A program made the position numbers and the translations under genes. From Geotoga petraea (GTDB taxonomy: Bacteria; Thermotogota; Thermotogae; Petrotogales; Petrotogaceae), in NCBI RefSeq assembly GCF_900102615.1, contig NZ_FMYV01000011.1:1-36590 (forward strand): a stretch of DNA of 36,590 bases, written 5' to 3'. Shown here one piece after another: positions 1 to 7,002 of this stretch. Under the pieces are notes generated by a model. It was not told the DNA's origin, ran no database searches, and worked only from the letters and a program-made list of their open reading frames with translations. Numbering within the stretch: the stretch's first letter is position 1; each line of letters begins with the position of its first letter.

Positions 1-245
1 CCGAGAGTTCCTTTCACTTTTTTACTTGTATATCCATTTCGGTAGTTATCTTTTTCTTCTGTTCTATCGTATTTTTCGTATCCTAGTTCTTCATCTAATT
101 CAGCTTCTAACATTTCTTCTAATATCGTTCCTGATATCTCTTTTAGAAATCTGGTTACATCTGGTATTGTTTTTAATCCTTCTTTTTTGATCAATTCTTT
201 GAAAAATGCTCTTTTTTCTCTTCTTTTCCTTGTTTCTTCTTTCAT
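1..245 (-). CDS. IS256-family transposase, N-terminal part (cut by window edge)
   Basis: The leftward reading frame starts at ATG 245 behind a strong AAAGGAGGTGTT site and runs off the window after about 80 codons. The protein starts MKEETRKRREKRAFFKELIK and contains LEEMLEAELDEELGY, then YRNGYTSKKVKG. Both are typical of the N-terminal region of IS256-family (MULE-type DDE) transposases. The catalytic DDE residues lie outside the window, so intactness cannot be judged. It reads away from the neighbouring nuclease gene, whose 3' end abuts the insertion sequence terminus. Confidence 0.88.
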   Translation of the reverse strand, partial: MKEETRKRREKRAFFKELIKKEGLKTIPDVTRFLKEISGTILEEMLEAELDEELGYEKYDRTEEKDNYRNGYTSKKVKGTL

Positions 246-299
246 TTTAAAAAACACCTCCTTTGGTTTTATTTTACTACCAAATTCGGTGTTTTTTTA

Positions 300-318
300 T
301 TTTACACAAAATTTCTTA
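300..318. mobile_element. Probable IS256 terminus next to the nuclease gene
   Basis: The segment TTTTACACAAAATTT at 300-314 lies about 55 bases upstream of the transposase start and resembles the TTTACACAAAAT ends common among IS256 elements. The other end is outside the window, so the inverted repeat cannot be confirmed. The stop codon of the neighbouring leftward gene (316-318) falls at the edge of this segment. Confidence 0.45.
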
Positions 319-921
319 TACTCTCTTCCCTACAGCCAAAAAAGGGATTTTTAAATTGGAAATATTTTTATAATCATAAAATCTACTTTCGTTTTGGCCT
401 ACTTTTCTTTTTGAAACCTTTTTAGAATCAAATATTATGAACCTATGAATTATTTTTATGTTTGTAAATAATTCAAAATTAAAATCGTTTGAATTTTCTT
501 TTTTTGCGAGATCATTTATCATTATTTCAGAGATCCATTTCAATGTTTTTCCAGAGTTTATAAATTTGTATATGTATTTTTGTTTATTATATTTATCTGA
601 TTTTAGTTCAACATGAAGGATGAATAAAGTTTTTTCGTCTTGTGGTTCTGGTATTATTATGTAGTCTGGAAAAGATTTTTCTTCTGTAAAAATTGGAAAT
701 ATTTCAAAATCTTCTTTTTGTTTTTTGAAGCTTTCTGGATCAAAAGGTAATATTATTTTTCCTTTATTTTTAAAATCAATTATAGTTTCTTTGTTTTCAG
801 CACCTTCATCTTGTTCAATTAAAATTTCAAATCTTTTATTTTTTTGGAATTGATATTTTTTGCTAATATTATTTAATATGTGTTTGTAAAGGTCGTATGA
901 TGTATATTTTTGTTCGTTCAA
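316..921 (-). CDS. Putative PD-(D/E)xK nuclease, partner of an SMC-like ATPase
   Basis: This 201-residue protein is not assigned to a named family. It shows a PD-(D/E)xK-like signature: Pro85-Asp86 in FPDYIII, then beta-strand LFILHVELK with Glu105 and Lys107. That is the usual proximal Asp and E-x-K pair of restriction-type nucleases. The start is TTG at 921, overlapping the TGA stop of the upstream ATPase (bases 918-921), so the two are translationally coupled. There is no signal peptide or membrane segment. The pair resembles two-gene ATPase/nuclease defence systems. The stop codon touches a probable IS256 terminus, so the C-terminus may be trimmed. The fold is inferred from a short motif; a RloB-like partner is an alternative. 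Confidence 0.55.
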   Translation of the reverse strand: MNEQKYTSYDLYKHILNNISKKYQFQKNKRFEILIEQDEGAENKETIIDFKNKGKIILPFDPESFKKQKEDFEIFPIFTEEKSFPDYIIIPEPQDEKTLFILHVELKSDKYNKQKYIYKFINSGKTLKWISEIMINDLAKKENSNDFNFELFTNIKIIHRFIIFDSKKVSKRKVGQNESRFYDYKNISNLKIPFLAVGKRV

Positions 922-2306
922 ATTTCTTCATCTTCGCTTTCCATAATAGAATAATATATATCATCTGATATATCTTGTATTTTGTTTATTGAATCTTTAA
1001 AATTTTTTAAGTCTAACCCATTTAGCTTATCAAATTTAAGTTTTTCTATTTTTCCATTGTTTATAAAATAAGAGTTAACTTTTTTATGGTTTATTATCAT
1101 TTTTTCTGAATAATCATGTTCTTTTATTATTTCTTCTTTTCCTTTAAAATCTTGGGATAATAGCATTAGATTGTTTATCTCCCTGATTATAAAATCACTA
1201 TGTGTGCTTATTATTACTTTTAAACCTGAGTTGATCATTTTTGCAAAGAATTGCGCCATTTTTCTTTGATTATCTGGGTGCAAGTTCATTTCTGGTTCGT
1301 CTATTAATACAATATCGCCTTTTTTGGCGTAATAAAGAAGGTAGTAATATAATCCAAATAATGATTTTACTATTGAGGATGAATTGTTTAATGATAATTT
1401 TGTGTTTGTGTTTTTTGGAATATAGTAAAAACCAGTGTTATCGATAGAAAAATTTCCTTCTAAAATATTGAGAAGATCTTCAGCTAAGTCATTATATAGA
1501 TCGTTAGGCTTTTGATTATTAGACAAGCTAATTAAAAAATTATAATAATGGGTTATTGGATTTGAATAAGTATACCTTGATGAAAGATTAAATAATGTTT
1601 TATTTGTTTTTTTGTTTTTATTTTCTCCATATAAATCAGAGTTTATAGTTCTTAAATAATTTAATTCGTTATAAAATATGTTAATTCCTTCTCTTATTGA
1701 GGGGATTAAAAATGCTGAAGAATATATGTTTTCATGTATATAATCGAATATAAAATCTTCAGTTATATCTTTGAAAACATTTAACGATATGTCTCCTAAA
1801 TCTAAAGGATTGATAGTAAGTTGTGATTTATATTTAGAAATTTGTTCTATTTGTATATCTGGGCCATTTATGAACCTTAGTCTTCTTTTTTCAGTATTTT
1901 TATTTTCGAATTTTTCTAAAAATTCTTTTTTTGTATAATCGACTTCTATAGTAGAATTGGATAATAATTCTTTTTTCATGTTGAAGAAGATATGTAAATC
2001 ATCGATTGTGTTTTCAATTAACTTTGGTAAGGTATTTTCAATATAATTATCTGCTAATGTTTTTATGTCTAATTTTAGAGATTTAAATGCATCCTTATTT
2101 TTAATGTCTAATACTGAGAAATTTTTATCTTTATGAATTCTTTTGGAATTAAATGGATAGTTTTTTGATATTTTTGAAATAATAGCATAGAATAAGTAAG
2201 ATACGTAAGTTTTTCCTGAATTATTTGGGCCACATATTATAGTAAGGTCGTTGTTTTCTATTTTTCCTTCTTTAATAGGTCCAAAATTTTTAATGCTTAT
2301 TTTCAT
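918..2306 (-). CDS. AAA/SMC-like ATPase (AAA_15/OLD-like ATPase domain)
   Basis: This 462-residue ATPase belongs to the RecF/SMC/ABC-like class. Walker A is GPNNSGKT at 26-33, the signature-like SLNNSSSIVKSL is at 305-316, Walker B is DIVLIDEPE at 331-339, and the switch histidine lies in STHSD at 367-371. NLHPDNQ after Walker B is typical of AAA_15/AAA_21 defence ATPases. The middle (about 40-300) is helical and divergent. Only about 90 residues follow the switch, too few for the TOPRIM nuclease domain of full OLD or GajA proteins, so the nuclease is probably supplied by the overlapping downstream gene. The ATG start at 2306 follows an AAGGGG site. A role in phage defence or abortive infection is inferred from architecture and neighbours. 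Confidence 0.8.
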   Translation of the reverse strand: MKISIKNFGPIKEGKIENNDLTIICGPNNSGKTYVSYLFYAIISKISKNYPFNSKRIHKDKNFSVLDIKNKDAFKSLKLDIKTLADNYIENTLPKLIENTIDDLHIFFNMKKELLSNSTIEVDYTKKEFLEKFENKNTEKRRLRFINGPDIQIEQISKYKSQLTINPLDLGDISLNVFKDITEDFIFDYIHENIYSSAFLIPSIREGINIFYNELNYLRTINSDLYGENKNKKTNKTLFNLSSRYTYSNPITHYYNFLISLSNNQKPNDLYNDLAEDLLNILEGNFSIDNTGFYYIPKNTNTKLSLNNSSSIVKSLFGLYYYLLYYAKKGDIVLIDEPEMNLHPDNQRKMAQFFAKMINSGLKVIISTHSDFIIREINNLMLLSQDFKGKEEIIKEHDYSEKMIINHKKVNSYFINNGKIEKLKFDKLNGLDLKNFKDSINKIQDISDDIYYSIMESEDEEI

Positions 2307-2396
2307 TCTAAAAACCCCTTAATTTATTTTTGATTTTAATTATTCACATTAATTTTATCATAAAAACTATGATTATTATCTTTTCGTTTAGATATA

Positions 2397-2490
2397 AGAA
2401 AGATAAGCATAGACTATGCTTTGATGGAAAAATCTGAAAGAGTGTTTACTATTATGGCGGATTACGAATGGTCTGATGTTGGGAACTGGA
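2397..2490 (+). pseudogene. Remnant of mannose-1-phosphate guanylyltransferase (ManC-like)
   Basis: A 31-codon stretch with no start reads RKISIDYALMEKSERVFTIM followed by ADYEWSDVGNW. This matches the conserved SIDYAxMEK and WSDVGxW blocks of mannose-1-phosphate guanylyltransferases (GDP-mannose pyrophosphorylases). Nothing of the nucleotide-binding N-terminus or the rest of the gene is visible. The reading frame then continues into the composite repeat. It is a decayed fragment and may be a relic of the polysaccharide locus now found 10 kb away. Confidence 0.75.
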
Positions 2491-2497
2491 AGATAGC

Positions 2498-2852
2498 GAA
2501 AATTTGTTTTACAAATTTTCGGTTGTTTGTTGTTGGTAAAAATCTCTAAAAAACAAAGACAAAAAGGCCTAAACTCCTCCCCTGTTTCACAGGTGCTCCT
2601 CTAACACATTTAGAGGAGAATTAAAATCTAAAACACCCTTGTAATAGAAATCATAAATGATTTCTGTTGGAGGATCGATGTTGGTAGTTGGAGGTAAAAA
2701 CCTTTAAAAAACAAAGACAAAAGGCCTAAACTCCTCCCCTGTTTCACAGGTGCTCCTCTAACACATTTAGAGGAGAATTAAAATCTAAAACACTCCGTAA
2801 AGTGCGACATCCCTCTAATAGTCATTTCAGAGGGGAATTAAATCCATAAATA
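2498..2852 (+). repeat. Composite intergenic hairpin repeats (three two-hairpin copies)
   Basis: This gene-free stretch is built of repeat modules seen throughout the window. At 2498-2540 is module C (hairpin GAAAATTTG / CAAATTTTC type followed by TTGTTTGTTGTTGG). At 2568-2634 and 2725-2791 are two nearly identical copies of module A: a first hairpin CCTG-TTTCA-CAGG, then a second hairpin CTCCTCTAA / TTTAGAGGAG. At 2788-2842 is a third, degenerate A copy (GTAAAGTGC; CCTCTAA / CAGAGG). At 2647-2700 is module B (AGAAATCA / TGATTTCT hairpin plus TTGGAGG tract). No coding potential other than chance frames is seen. Confidence 0.85.
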
Positions 2853-2860
2853 ATAATTGT

Positions 2861-2884
2861 AGATATCAACTTTTGTTGGTATCT
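2861..2884. terminator. Hairpin terminator of the AGATATCAAC/GTTGGTATCT type
   Basis: AGATATCAAC and GTTGGTATCT form a stem with a TTTT loop just past the stop codon of the leftward PIN toxin gene. The same stem sequence recurs at 9531-9560 and 10575-10610, so it is one of a dispersed set of related terminators. The T-run is imperfect on both sides. Confidence 0.55.
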
Positions 2885-2887
2885 ATT

Positions 2888-3256
2888 TTATTTATATAAT
2901 AATTTATTTAGTTTTTTATCAAAGGAAAAAATTTCATGTTTATCAACATTATTATAAGAAATAAGGATGGTATCCACAAAATCTAATTTTTTATTTGAGT
3001 ATATTTTCAATGCATTTTTTATTACATCCATATTATTTGTGGTGATATTATAAAAGCGCAGTAATTCTGAAAGGATTTTATTAATTTCTTTTCTGTTTAC
3101 TGAATATACTTTTTCTAATACATACACTATTTCTGCTATTACCTCTGTTGGAATAAAGATTTCATTGTTTTCAATAATATCTTTTGCTTTGTTAGATAAT
3201 TTTTCGTTATCTTGTAGAAGATATCTTAATACAACATTGGCATCAACTATTTTCAT
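2888..3256 (-). CDS. PIN-domain ribonuclease toxin (VapC-like)
   Basis: This 122-residue PIN-domain protein is probably the toxin of a type II pair, acting as a Mg-dependent RNase. The acidic site is visible in order: Asp5 (MKIVDANVVLRYLL), Glu42 (AEIVYVLEK), Asp92 and Asp95 (LDFVDTILIS), and Asp113 (FSFDKKL). Length and motif order match VapC-type toxins. ATG 3256 lies within the last codons of the upstream antitoxin gene (14-base overlap) with GGTGA upstream, so translation is likely coupled. Expression is probably autoregulated by the antitoxin, as is usual for such pairs. The RNA target cannot be told from sequence. Confidence 0.87.
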   Translation of the reverse strand: MKIVDANVVLRYLLQDNEKLSNKAKDIIENNEIFIPTEVIAEIVYVLEKVYSVNRKEINKILSELLRFYNITTNNMDVIKNALKIYSNKKLDFVDTILISYNNVDKHEIFSFDKKLNKLLYK

Positions 3257-3482
3257 ATTTATCTTTCACCATTTTTTCCCAAGCTGTATTTTCTTCATTT
3301 ATTAATTCTTGATTCTTATATTTTTTTAAAGAACCTTGGAGAGATTTATGACTTTTTTTTGTTTTAGTATTTTCTTCGTAAGGAAGTATTATTACTTCGA
3401 CTTTTTTATTTTTTAGATCATCTGGTAAATCTATTATTTTAGATAATTCTTCACTATTTGTGATTTTTCTAATATAACTCAT
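3243..3482 (-). CDS. Antitoxin of the PIN toxin
   Basis: This is a 79-residue protein starting MSYIRKITNSEELSKIIDLP. The start at ATG 3482 is preferred because GGAGGTG lies 5 bases upstream; a longer frame from 3539 adds an unlikely hydrophobic extension. The N-terminus (PDDLKNKKVEVIILPYEE) looks like the AbrB/Phd-like small antitoxins found before PIN toxins. The basic, flexible C-terminus (SLKKYKNQELINEENTAWEK) is the usual toxin-wrapping part. It overlaps the toxin gene by 14 bases. Confidence 0.8.
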   Translation of the reverse strand: MSYIRKITNSEELSKIIDLPDDLKNKKVEVIILPYEENTKTKKSHKSLQGSLKKYKNQELINEENTAWEKMVKDKYENS

Positions 3483-3656
3483 ATTAACACCTCCATTTTG
3501 TTTCTTATATAAAATTATATCATATAAAAATTGTTTCACTATTTTTGTTGTTTAGTTTGGTAGCAAATATTAATTTAGTTAAAAAATAGACTCGACAGGT
3601 TCAGAGTGACAAAAACAAGGTCGAAATGACATTTTATAAATTTTTATTGAAAGGAT

Positions 3657-4003
3657 GTTATTGAAAAAGTACAGAGATTAATTAAGATATTGATTTAGAC
3701 TTTCATTCTTATCAAGATAAAGAAAAAGTAATGAAAGAAAGGAAAAAGTGAAAAGATTTCTTGAAGACTTAATTAACATAAAAATAAAACATAAAGAGTA
3801 TCTGTTTGAATTTGCTAAAGGAAATTATAGACCGGAGTTATTATTCGAAGGAGAAACATTAAAAAACATCGAAAAACATCCAATGGCAATTTGGAAAACT
3901 TCTAGAAATTAATGAAATTATAGAAACGGAGAACGGAATTTTGGTAGCAAAAGAGGACATGGTTAATGATATTAGGGAGGTTTATAGGGAAATTTATAAA
4001 TAA
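3657..4003 (+). pseudogene. Frameshifted remnant of an AbiEii-like nucleotidyltransferase toxin
   Basis: Three adjacent frames together read as one decayed protein. FHSYQDKEKVMKERKK ends in TGA, then a shifted frame gives KRFLEDLINIKIKHKEYLFE, FAKGNYRPELLFEG and ETLKNIEKHPMAIWKTSRN (stop 3912). A further frame gives NEIIETENGILVAKEDMVND and IREVYREIYK (stop 4003). The blocks GNYRPELLFEGE and HPMAIWK resemble the C-terminus of AbiEii/AbiGii (DUF1814) nucleotidyltransferase toxins. No start codon, N-terminal catalytic domain or antitoxin is visible. Family assignment rests on the C-terminal blocks only. Confidence 0.6.
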
Positions 4004-4017
4004 ATTTTCCGGTTGCT

Positions 4018-4245
4018 GGTTGCTGGTTGTTGGTTGTTTGTTGTTGGAAAGATCAAAAACAAAGTCTCTAAAACACCCCGTCAGTTTCACTGACACCCCT
4101 CTAATAGTCATTTTAGAGGGGAATTTAACCTCTAAACACCCCGTCAGTTTCACTGACACCCCTCTAATAGTCATTTTAGAGGGGAATTTAACCACTAAAC
4201 TCCCCTGTAGTAGAAATCACAGATTTCTGTTGGATGATGGAAGAA
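4018..4245 (+). repeat. Composite repeats, two tandem copies of the GTCAG-hairpin variant
   Basis: A TTGGTTG tract (4018-4048) leads into two tandem module-A copies at 4067-4130 and 4131-4193. In both, the first hairpin is GTCAG-TTTCA-CTGAC and the second is CCCCTCTAA / TTTTAGAGGGG. A module-B hairpin (GTAGAAATCACAGATTTCTG, then TTGGATGATGG) follows at 4205-4245. The small opposed frames that cross this region translate the repeat and are not genes. Confidence 0.85.
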
Positions 4246-4309
4246 GTTAATTATGATTTTTATAAAATATTAATCAAAGTATTGTATAATAGACATAGGA
4301 GGGATTGAT

Positions 4310-4486
4310 ATGCCAACAAAAACAGATAATTCTTTGTTTAATAGAATTGAATATATTAAAAACACTATGGAGATAGAAGGTTATAAGATGGATAAAAAAG
4401 ATTTAGAATTTTTTAAAGAGATAGAAGATAATAAATACTCTAAAAAACAAATTATACAAAAAATATTGAAGGCTCATAATATTTAG
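4310..4486 (+). CDS. Small Fic antitoxin (VbhA/FicA-like)
   Basis: This 58-residue protein begins MPTKTDNSLFNRIEYIKNTM at ATG 4310 after AGGAGGGATTGAT, and ends directly before the Fic gene (TAG then ATG). Residues 19-24 are T-M-E-I-E-G, an exact match to the (S/T)xxxE(G/N) inhibitory helix motif. In class I Fic systems that motif sits on a separate antitoxin and its Glu pushes ATP out of the productive pose. A -10 box TATAAT is at 4285-4290. The motif, size and position all support an antitoxin; overall similarity to VbhA is low. Confidence 0.82.
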   Translation: MPTKTDNSLFNRIEYIKNTMEIEGYKMDKKDLEFFKEIEDNKYSKKQIIQKILKAHNI

Positions 4487-4906
4487 ATGAAAGATTATGA
4501 TTTAAAGGATAATTACTATTGTTATAATGGTTCTATTGTTTTAAAAAATAAATTTGATATTAAAGATAAAAAATTATTAGATTCAGTGGAAAAGGATATC
4601 ACTGGATCTATTCTTTTATTGTTGCAGTCAAAAAACTTTCATAAAAAAGAAAAGTATTTGATTGAGTATGAATATGATGAATTCATAGAAAAATTAAGTT
4701 ATTTTATTACAGAATTAAATATTATTCATCCTTTTAGAGAAGGAAATGGTAGAGTTATTAGAGAGTATTTTAGAATCCTTCTGGAAAGGAAGAATTTGTT
4801 TGTAGATTATAGTGATAAAGAAAAATATCTAGAGGCTATGATAGAGTCTCCCTATAACATGAACAAGTTGAAACAATTTTTGAATAACAATTTAAAAAAA
4901 TATTGA
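4487..4906 (+). CDS. Fic-domain toxin (AMP-transferase type)
   Basis: This 139-residue protein carries a perfect Fic motif, HPFREGNGRVIR, at 81-92. It includes the catalytic His81, acidic Glu85 for Mg, and Arg89/Arg92 for phosphate binding. Fic enzymes transfer AMP or a related group to a hydroxyl side chain of a target such as a topoisomerase. The fold is close to the minimal Fic core and has no N- or C-terminal extension, so inhibition must come from the small protein directly upstream. ATG 4487 is contiguous with the antitoxin stop. Repeats begin 4 bases after its stop codon. Confidence 0.9.
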   Translation: MKDYDLKDNYYCYNGSIVLKNKFDIKDKKLLDSVEKDITGSILLLLQSKNFHKKEKYLIEYEYDEFIEKLSYFITELNIIHPFREGNGRVIREYFRILLERKNLFVDYSDKEKYLEAMIESPYNMNKLKQFLNNNLKKY

Positions 4907-4909
4907 ACA

Positions 4910-5086
4910 GTAGAAATCACAGATTTCTGTTGGATGATGGATGTTGGAGGATCGAGGTTGGAGGATAGCGAAAATTTGTTTTGCAAATTTTCGGTTGTTG
5001 GTTGATTGTTGTTTGTTGTTGGAAAGATCAAAAACAAAGTCTTTAAAAAACAAAAAACTAAACTACCAAAATGCTAAAACGCTATT
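4910..5086 (+). repeat. Composite repeat modules B, C and part of D
   Basis: Module B (AGTAGAAATCACAGATTTCT) at 4911-4930 is followed by TTGGATGATGG and TTGGAGGATCGAGG tracts. Module C (GCGAAAATTTG / CAAATTTTCGG hairpin with TTGGTTGATTGTTG) is at 4968-5026. Part of module D (AAACTAAACTACCAAAATGC) is at 5051-5076. Module A is missing here. The rest of the gap up to 5156 is AT-rich, with a TATAATGATATAAA promoter-like run at 5121-5134. Confidence 0.75.
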
Positions 5087-5156
5087 TTATTTCTTTTTAG
5101 GTTGGCATCTTTTTTTGATGTATAATGATATAAAAATGCATTAAACAGGTGATTTT

Positions 5157-5681
5157 ATGAAAGGAAGAAAATATATAATAATAGCGTTGGTATTTTTAAT
5201 AGTTTGGGTGGGGGTTATTCTGTTTTTTGGGACAAGAAGGCCAGTGGAATCTTCAAACCAATCTTATTTTGTATATAATGCTATTAAATCAATAGATAAT
5301 GTTTTTGATTTTTCAGATACGAAATGGTTTAGAGAGATAGAAGTATTTTTGAAGAAACTATGGCTTAGAGATCAATACGCTGATTCTATAGCACTGATTA
5401 GAAAGAGCGCGCATTTTGGGATATATTTTATACTTGGTGGTTTTTCTTGGTTATTTGGGTTTTTGTATTCAAAGAGATTTTTGATAGGAGCTCTGCTTGG
5501 AGTTTCTTTACCAGCCCTTATAGCTTCTATAGATGAATATTCACAAGAGTTTGTTGGAAGAGGGTCTGCATTGAACGATGTTATTATTGATATTTCTGGA
5601 GCTTTTTTTGCTAATTTAATTATTATGGTTGTTTATATTGTTTATAAGATTTGGAAGAAAAGGGGAGAAATCATGAAATGA
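5157..5681 (+). CDS. VanZ-like membrane protein
   Basis: This 174-residue membrane protein has hydrophobic segments at about 6-25, 87-104, 107-127 and 143-165. The VanZ-family core is present: IRKSAHFGIYFILG, then IDEYSQEFVGRGSALND and VIIDISGAF. VanZ-like proteins sit in the cytoplasmic membrane; the founding member gives low-level teicoplanin resistance, but most members have no known role. ATG 5157 follows CAGGTGATTTT. Its final codons and TGA stop lie inside a module-B hairpin (5665-5685), so the repeat has invaded or defines its 3' end. It stands alone. Confidence 0.85.
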   Translation: MKGRKYIIIALVFLIVWVGVILFFGTRRPVESSNQSYFVYNAIKSIDNVFDFSDTKWFREIEVFLKKLWLRDQYADSIALIRKSAHFGIYFILGGFSWLFGFLYSKRFLIGALLGVSLPALIASIDEYSQEFVGRGSALNDVIIDISGAFFANLIIMVVYIVYKIWKKRGEIMK

Positions 5682-6060
5682 TTTCTGATGAATGTTCGCT
5701 TCGCTCACGAGGAATGCAGCGAAGCTGCGAGTTGGCGTTTTGGCTGATTGGAATTTTGGATAAGATCTTTAAAATCAAGGATAAAATCTCTAAAAAACAA
5801 AGACAAAAAGGCCTAAACTCCTCCCCTGTTTCACAGGTGCTCCTCTAACACATTTAGAGGAGAATTAAAATCTAAAACTCCCCGCAAAGAGCAGCACCCT
5901 TCTAATTTCTCATTTCAGAGGGGAATTTAACCACTATAGTAGAAATCATAAATGATTTCTGTTGGAGGATCGAGGTTGGAATTGGAAGAGTGAAAAGTAG
6001 CAGTTTGGCAGATTAGCATTTTAGCATATTTGAAAAACTAAACTACCAAAATGCCAATAC
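5663..6060 (+). repeat. Composite repeats B, A, A, B, D after vanZ
   Basis: The 380-base gap holds only repeats. A B-type hairpin is at 5665-5685. A GC-richer double palindrome (CGCTTCGCTCACGAG, then GCAGCGAAGCTGC) is at 5697-5728. Module A of the CCTG/CAGG type is at 5812-5877. A second A copy with a degenerate first hairpin (GCAAAGAGC) is at 5873-5932. Another B is at 5936-5975. Module D is at 5984-6060, nearly identical to 7920-7996. No gene is seen. Confidence 0.8.
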
Positions 6061-6061
6061 G

Positions 6062-6316
6062 CTATTTTTTGTATTTTATGTCTTCCAAAAGATATATCAT
6101 ATCTTTTATTTGCTTTGGATCTATTTTTTCTCCTAATAACGCTATTACTGCTAAACCAAAGAAACTACCGAAGAAACCAGTGAAAAATCCAGCCCATTTT
6201 GAACGGTTTCTTTTATCTGCCATTAACCACCCAACAATTCCAACGATTATGTTCAAAACTATAACAATGATAAAACCAAGTGTACCTGAAAATGAAATAT
6301 AATTTTCTATAGACAT
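6062..6316 (-). CDS. Small two-span membrane protein, unknown
   Basis: This 84-residue protein has two hydrophobic segments, about 10-31 and 43-62, the second Gly/Phe-rich (WAGFFTGFFGSFFGLAVIAL). A charged DKRNRSKW turn separates them and a charged C-terminal tail follows. The ATG at 6316 follows AAAGGGGGATAAAA, a strong site. I do not recognise a family with confidence. It is the last leftward gene of a run of small genes bounded by two copies of repeat module D. It ends two bases from that repeat. Confidence 0.6.
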   Translation of the reverse strand: MSIENYISFSGTLGFIIVIVLNIIVGIVGWLMADKRNRSKWAGFFTGFFGSFFGLAVIALLGEKIDPKQIKDMIYLLEDIKYKK

Positions 6317-6408
6317 TTTTATCCCCCTTTGTAATTTAGTAGATCAACAACTATTATATAATAAAATCATGTTAATTAATCAATCAGTTGATTAGTTTAT
6401 TATAGAAA

Positions 6409-6436
6409 TAAGGCAGCTTTCGCTGCCTTATTTTTG
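6409..6436 (-). terminator. Hairpin terminator after the coiled-coil gene
   Basis: AATAAGGCAG and CTGCCTTATT pair around a six-base loop; on the leftward strand the stop codon of the 92-residue gene (6428-6430) lies in the first stem arm. The U-run after the hairpin is short on both strands, so efficiency is uncertain. Confidence 0.65.
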
Positions 6437-6706
6437 GAGATTTTCTATTATTGTGTAGATCATTCCGCCAGATAGGGTTAGTTTTATTATCCAATCCAGG
6501 ATTTTTTGTTTTGTAACCTGTGATTCTCGTTTTCTTATTTCAAGAGTGTCTAATAGTCTTGATATTAGTTCTTCTTTGAAACCGTTGGAAAATTTGTTTA
6601 CCTTTGTATGAAGTTCTTCCATCATGACTTCGTTTTTTAGAAGTTTTTCTTCTATTTTGTCCAGTCTTTTTGAAAAATCTTCAACGTTAGATGTTGTTTT
6701 TTCCAT
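6428..6706 (-). CDS. Coiled-coil protein with a C-terminal membrane-like helix (XhlA-like)
   Basis: This is a 92-residue protein. Residues about 5-60 form a charged heptad-rich coiled coil (DFSKRLDKIEEKLLKNEVMM). Residues 68-88 are hydrophobic (ILDWIIKLTLSGGMIYTII) and could sit in or on the membrane. Size and layout resemble the XhlA haemolysin/holin-associated family, but no diagnostic residue proves it. ATG 6706 follows AAAGGAGATAAAA. It is 15 bases downstream of another small gene and probably co-transcribed with it. Confidence 0.6.
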   Translation of the reverse strand: MEKTTSNVEDFSKRLDKIEEKLLKNEVMMEELHTKVNKFSNGFKEELISRLLDTLEIRKRESQVTKQKILDWIIKLTLSGGMIYTIIENLQK

Positions 6707-6721
6707 TTTTATCTCCTTTCT

Positions 6722-6919
6722 CTATTTTTTAGGAAATAGTATTTTTGCCAGTTCGTCTATTAGTATGGATAACAGTATTTCCATATATGGGTTGTAAAGG
6801 TTTAGTTTTTTTAAAAGGTGTATTACTGCGTTCATTACTACTTTCTTTTTTCTTTCGCCGTTACCAGGCATTTCTACTATTTTCATTATGTTTGGTAGTA
6901 TTCCCATTATTTGGTCCAT
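6722..6919 (-). CDS. Small helical protein, unknown
   Basis: This 65-residue protein starts MDQIMGILPNIMKIVEMPGN, then has a basic KKK patch and a hydrophobic C-terminal half (YMEILLSILIDELAKILFPK). ATG 6919 follows the very strong site AAAGGAGGCGCC. It looks helical and possibly membrane-associated; a holin-like or phage-derived role is possible but not shown. A repeat copy (7003-7068) and a terminator (7072-7102) separate it from the upstream DUF2922 gene, so it needs its own promoter in 6920-7000 or read-through. Confidence 0.55.
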   Translation of the reverse strand: MDQIMGILPNIMKIVEMPGNGERKKKVVMNAVIHLLKKLNLYNPYMEILLSILIDELAKILFPKK

Positions 6920-7002
6920 TTTGGCGCCTCCTTTGAAGAAATTGCTGTTGCAATCTCTATTGTTTTGTTTATAGTTTTTAACGATACTCTTAATGTATAA
7001 GA

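Noticed and set aside
3902-4250. Opposed open frames of 97 and 94 residues, one with an internal protein repeat (KFPSKMTIRGVSVKLTG twice)
   Set aside because: They translate two tandem copies of the intergenic hairpin repeat on either strand. No ribosome site, and the protein repeat only mirrors the DNA repeat.
5651-5848. 65-residue frame overlapping the vanZ end and the repeat
   Set aside because: Runs through hairpin repeat sequence; no ribosome site.
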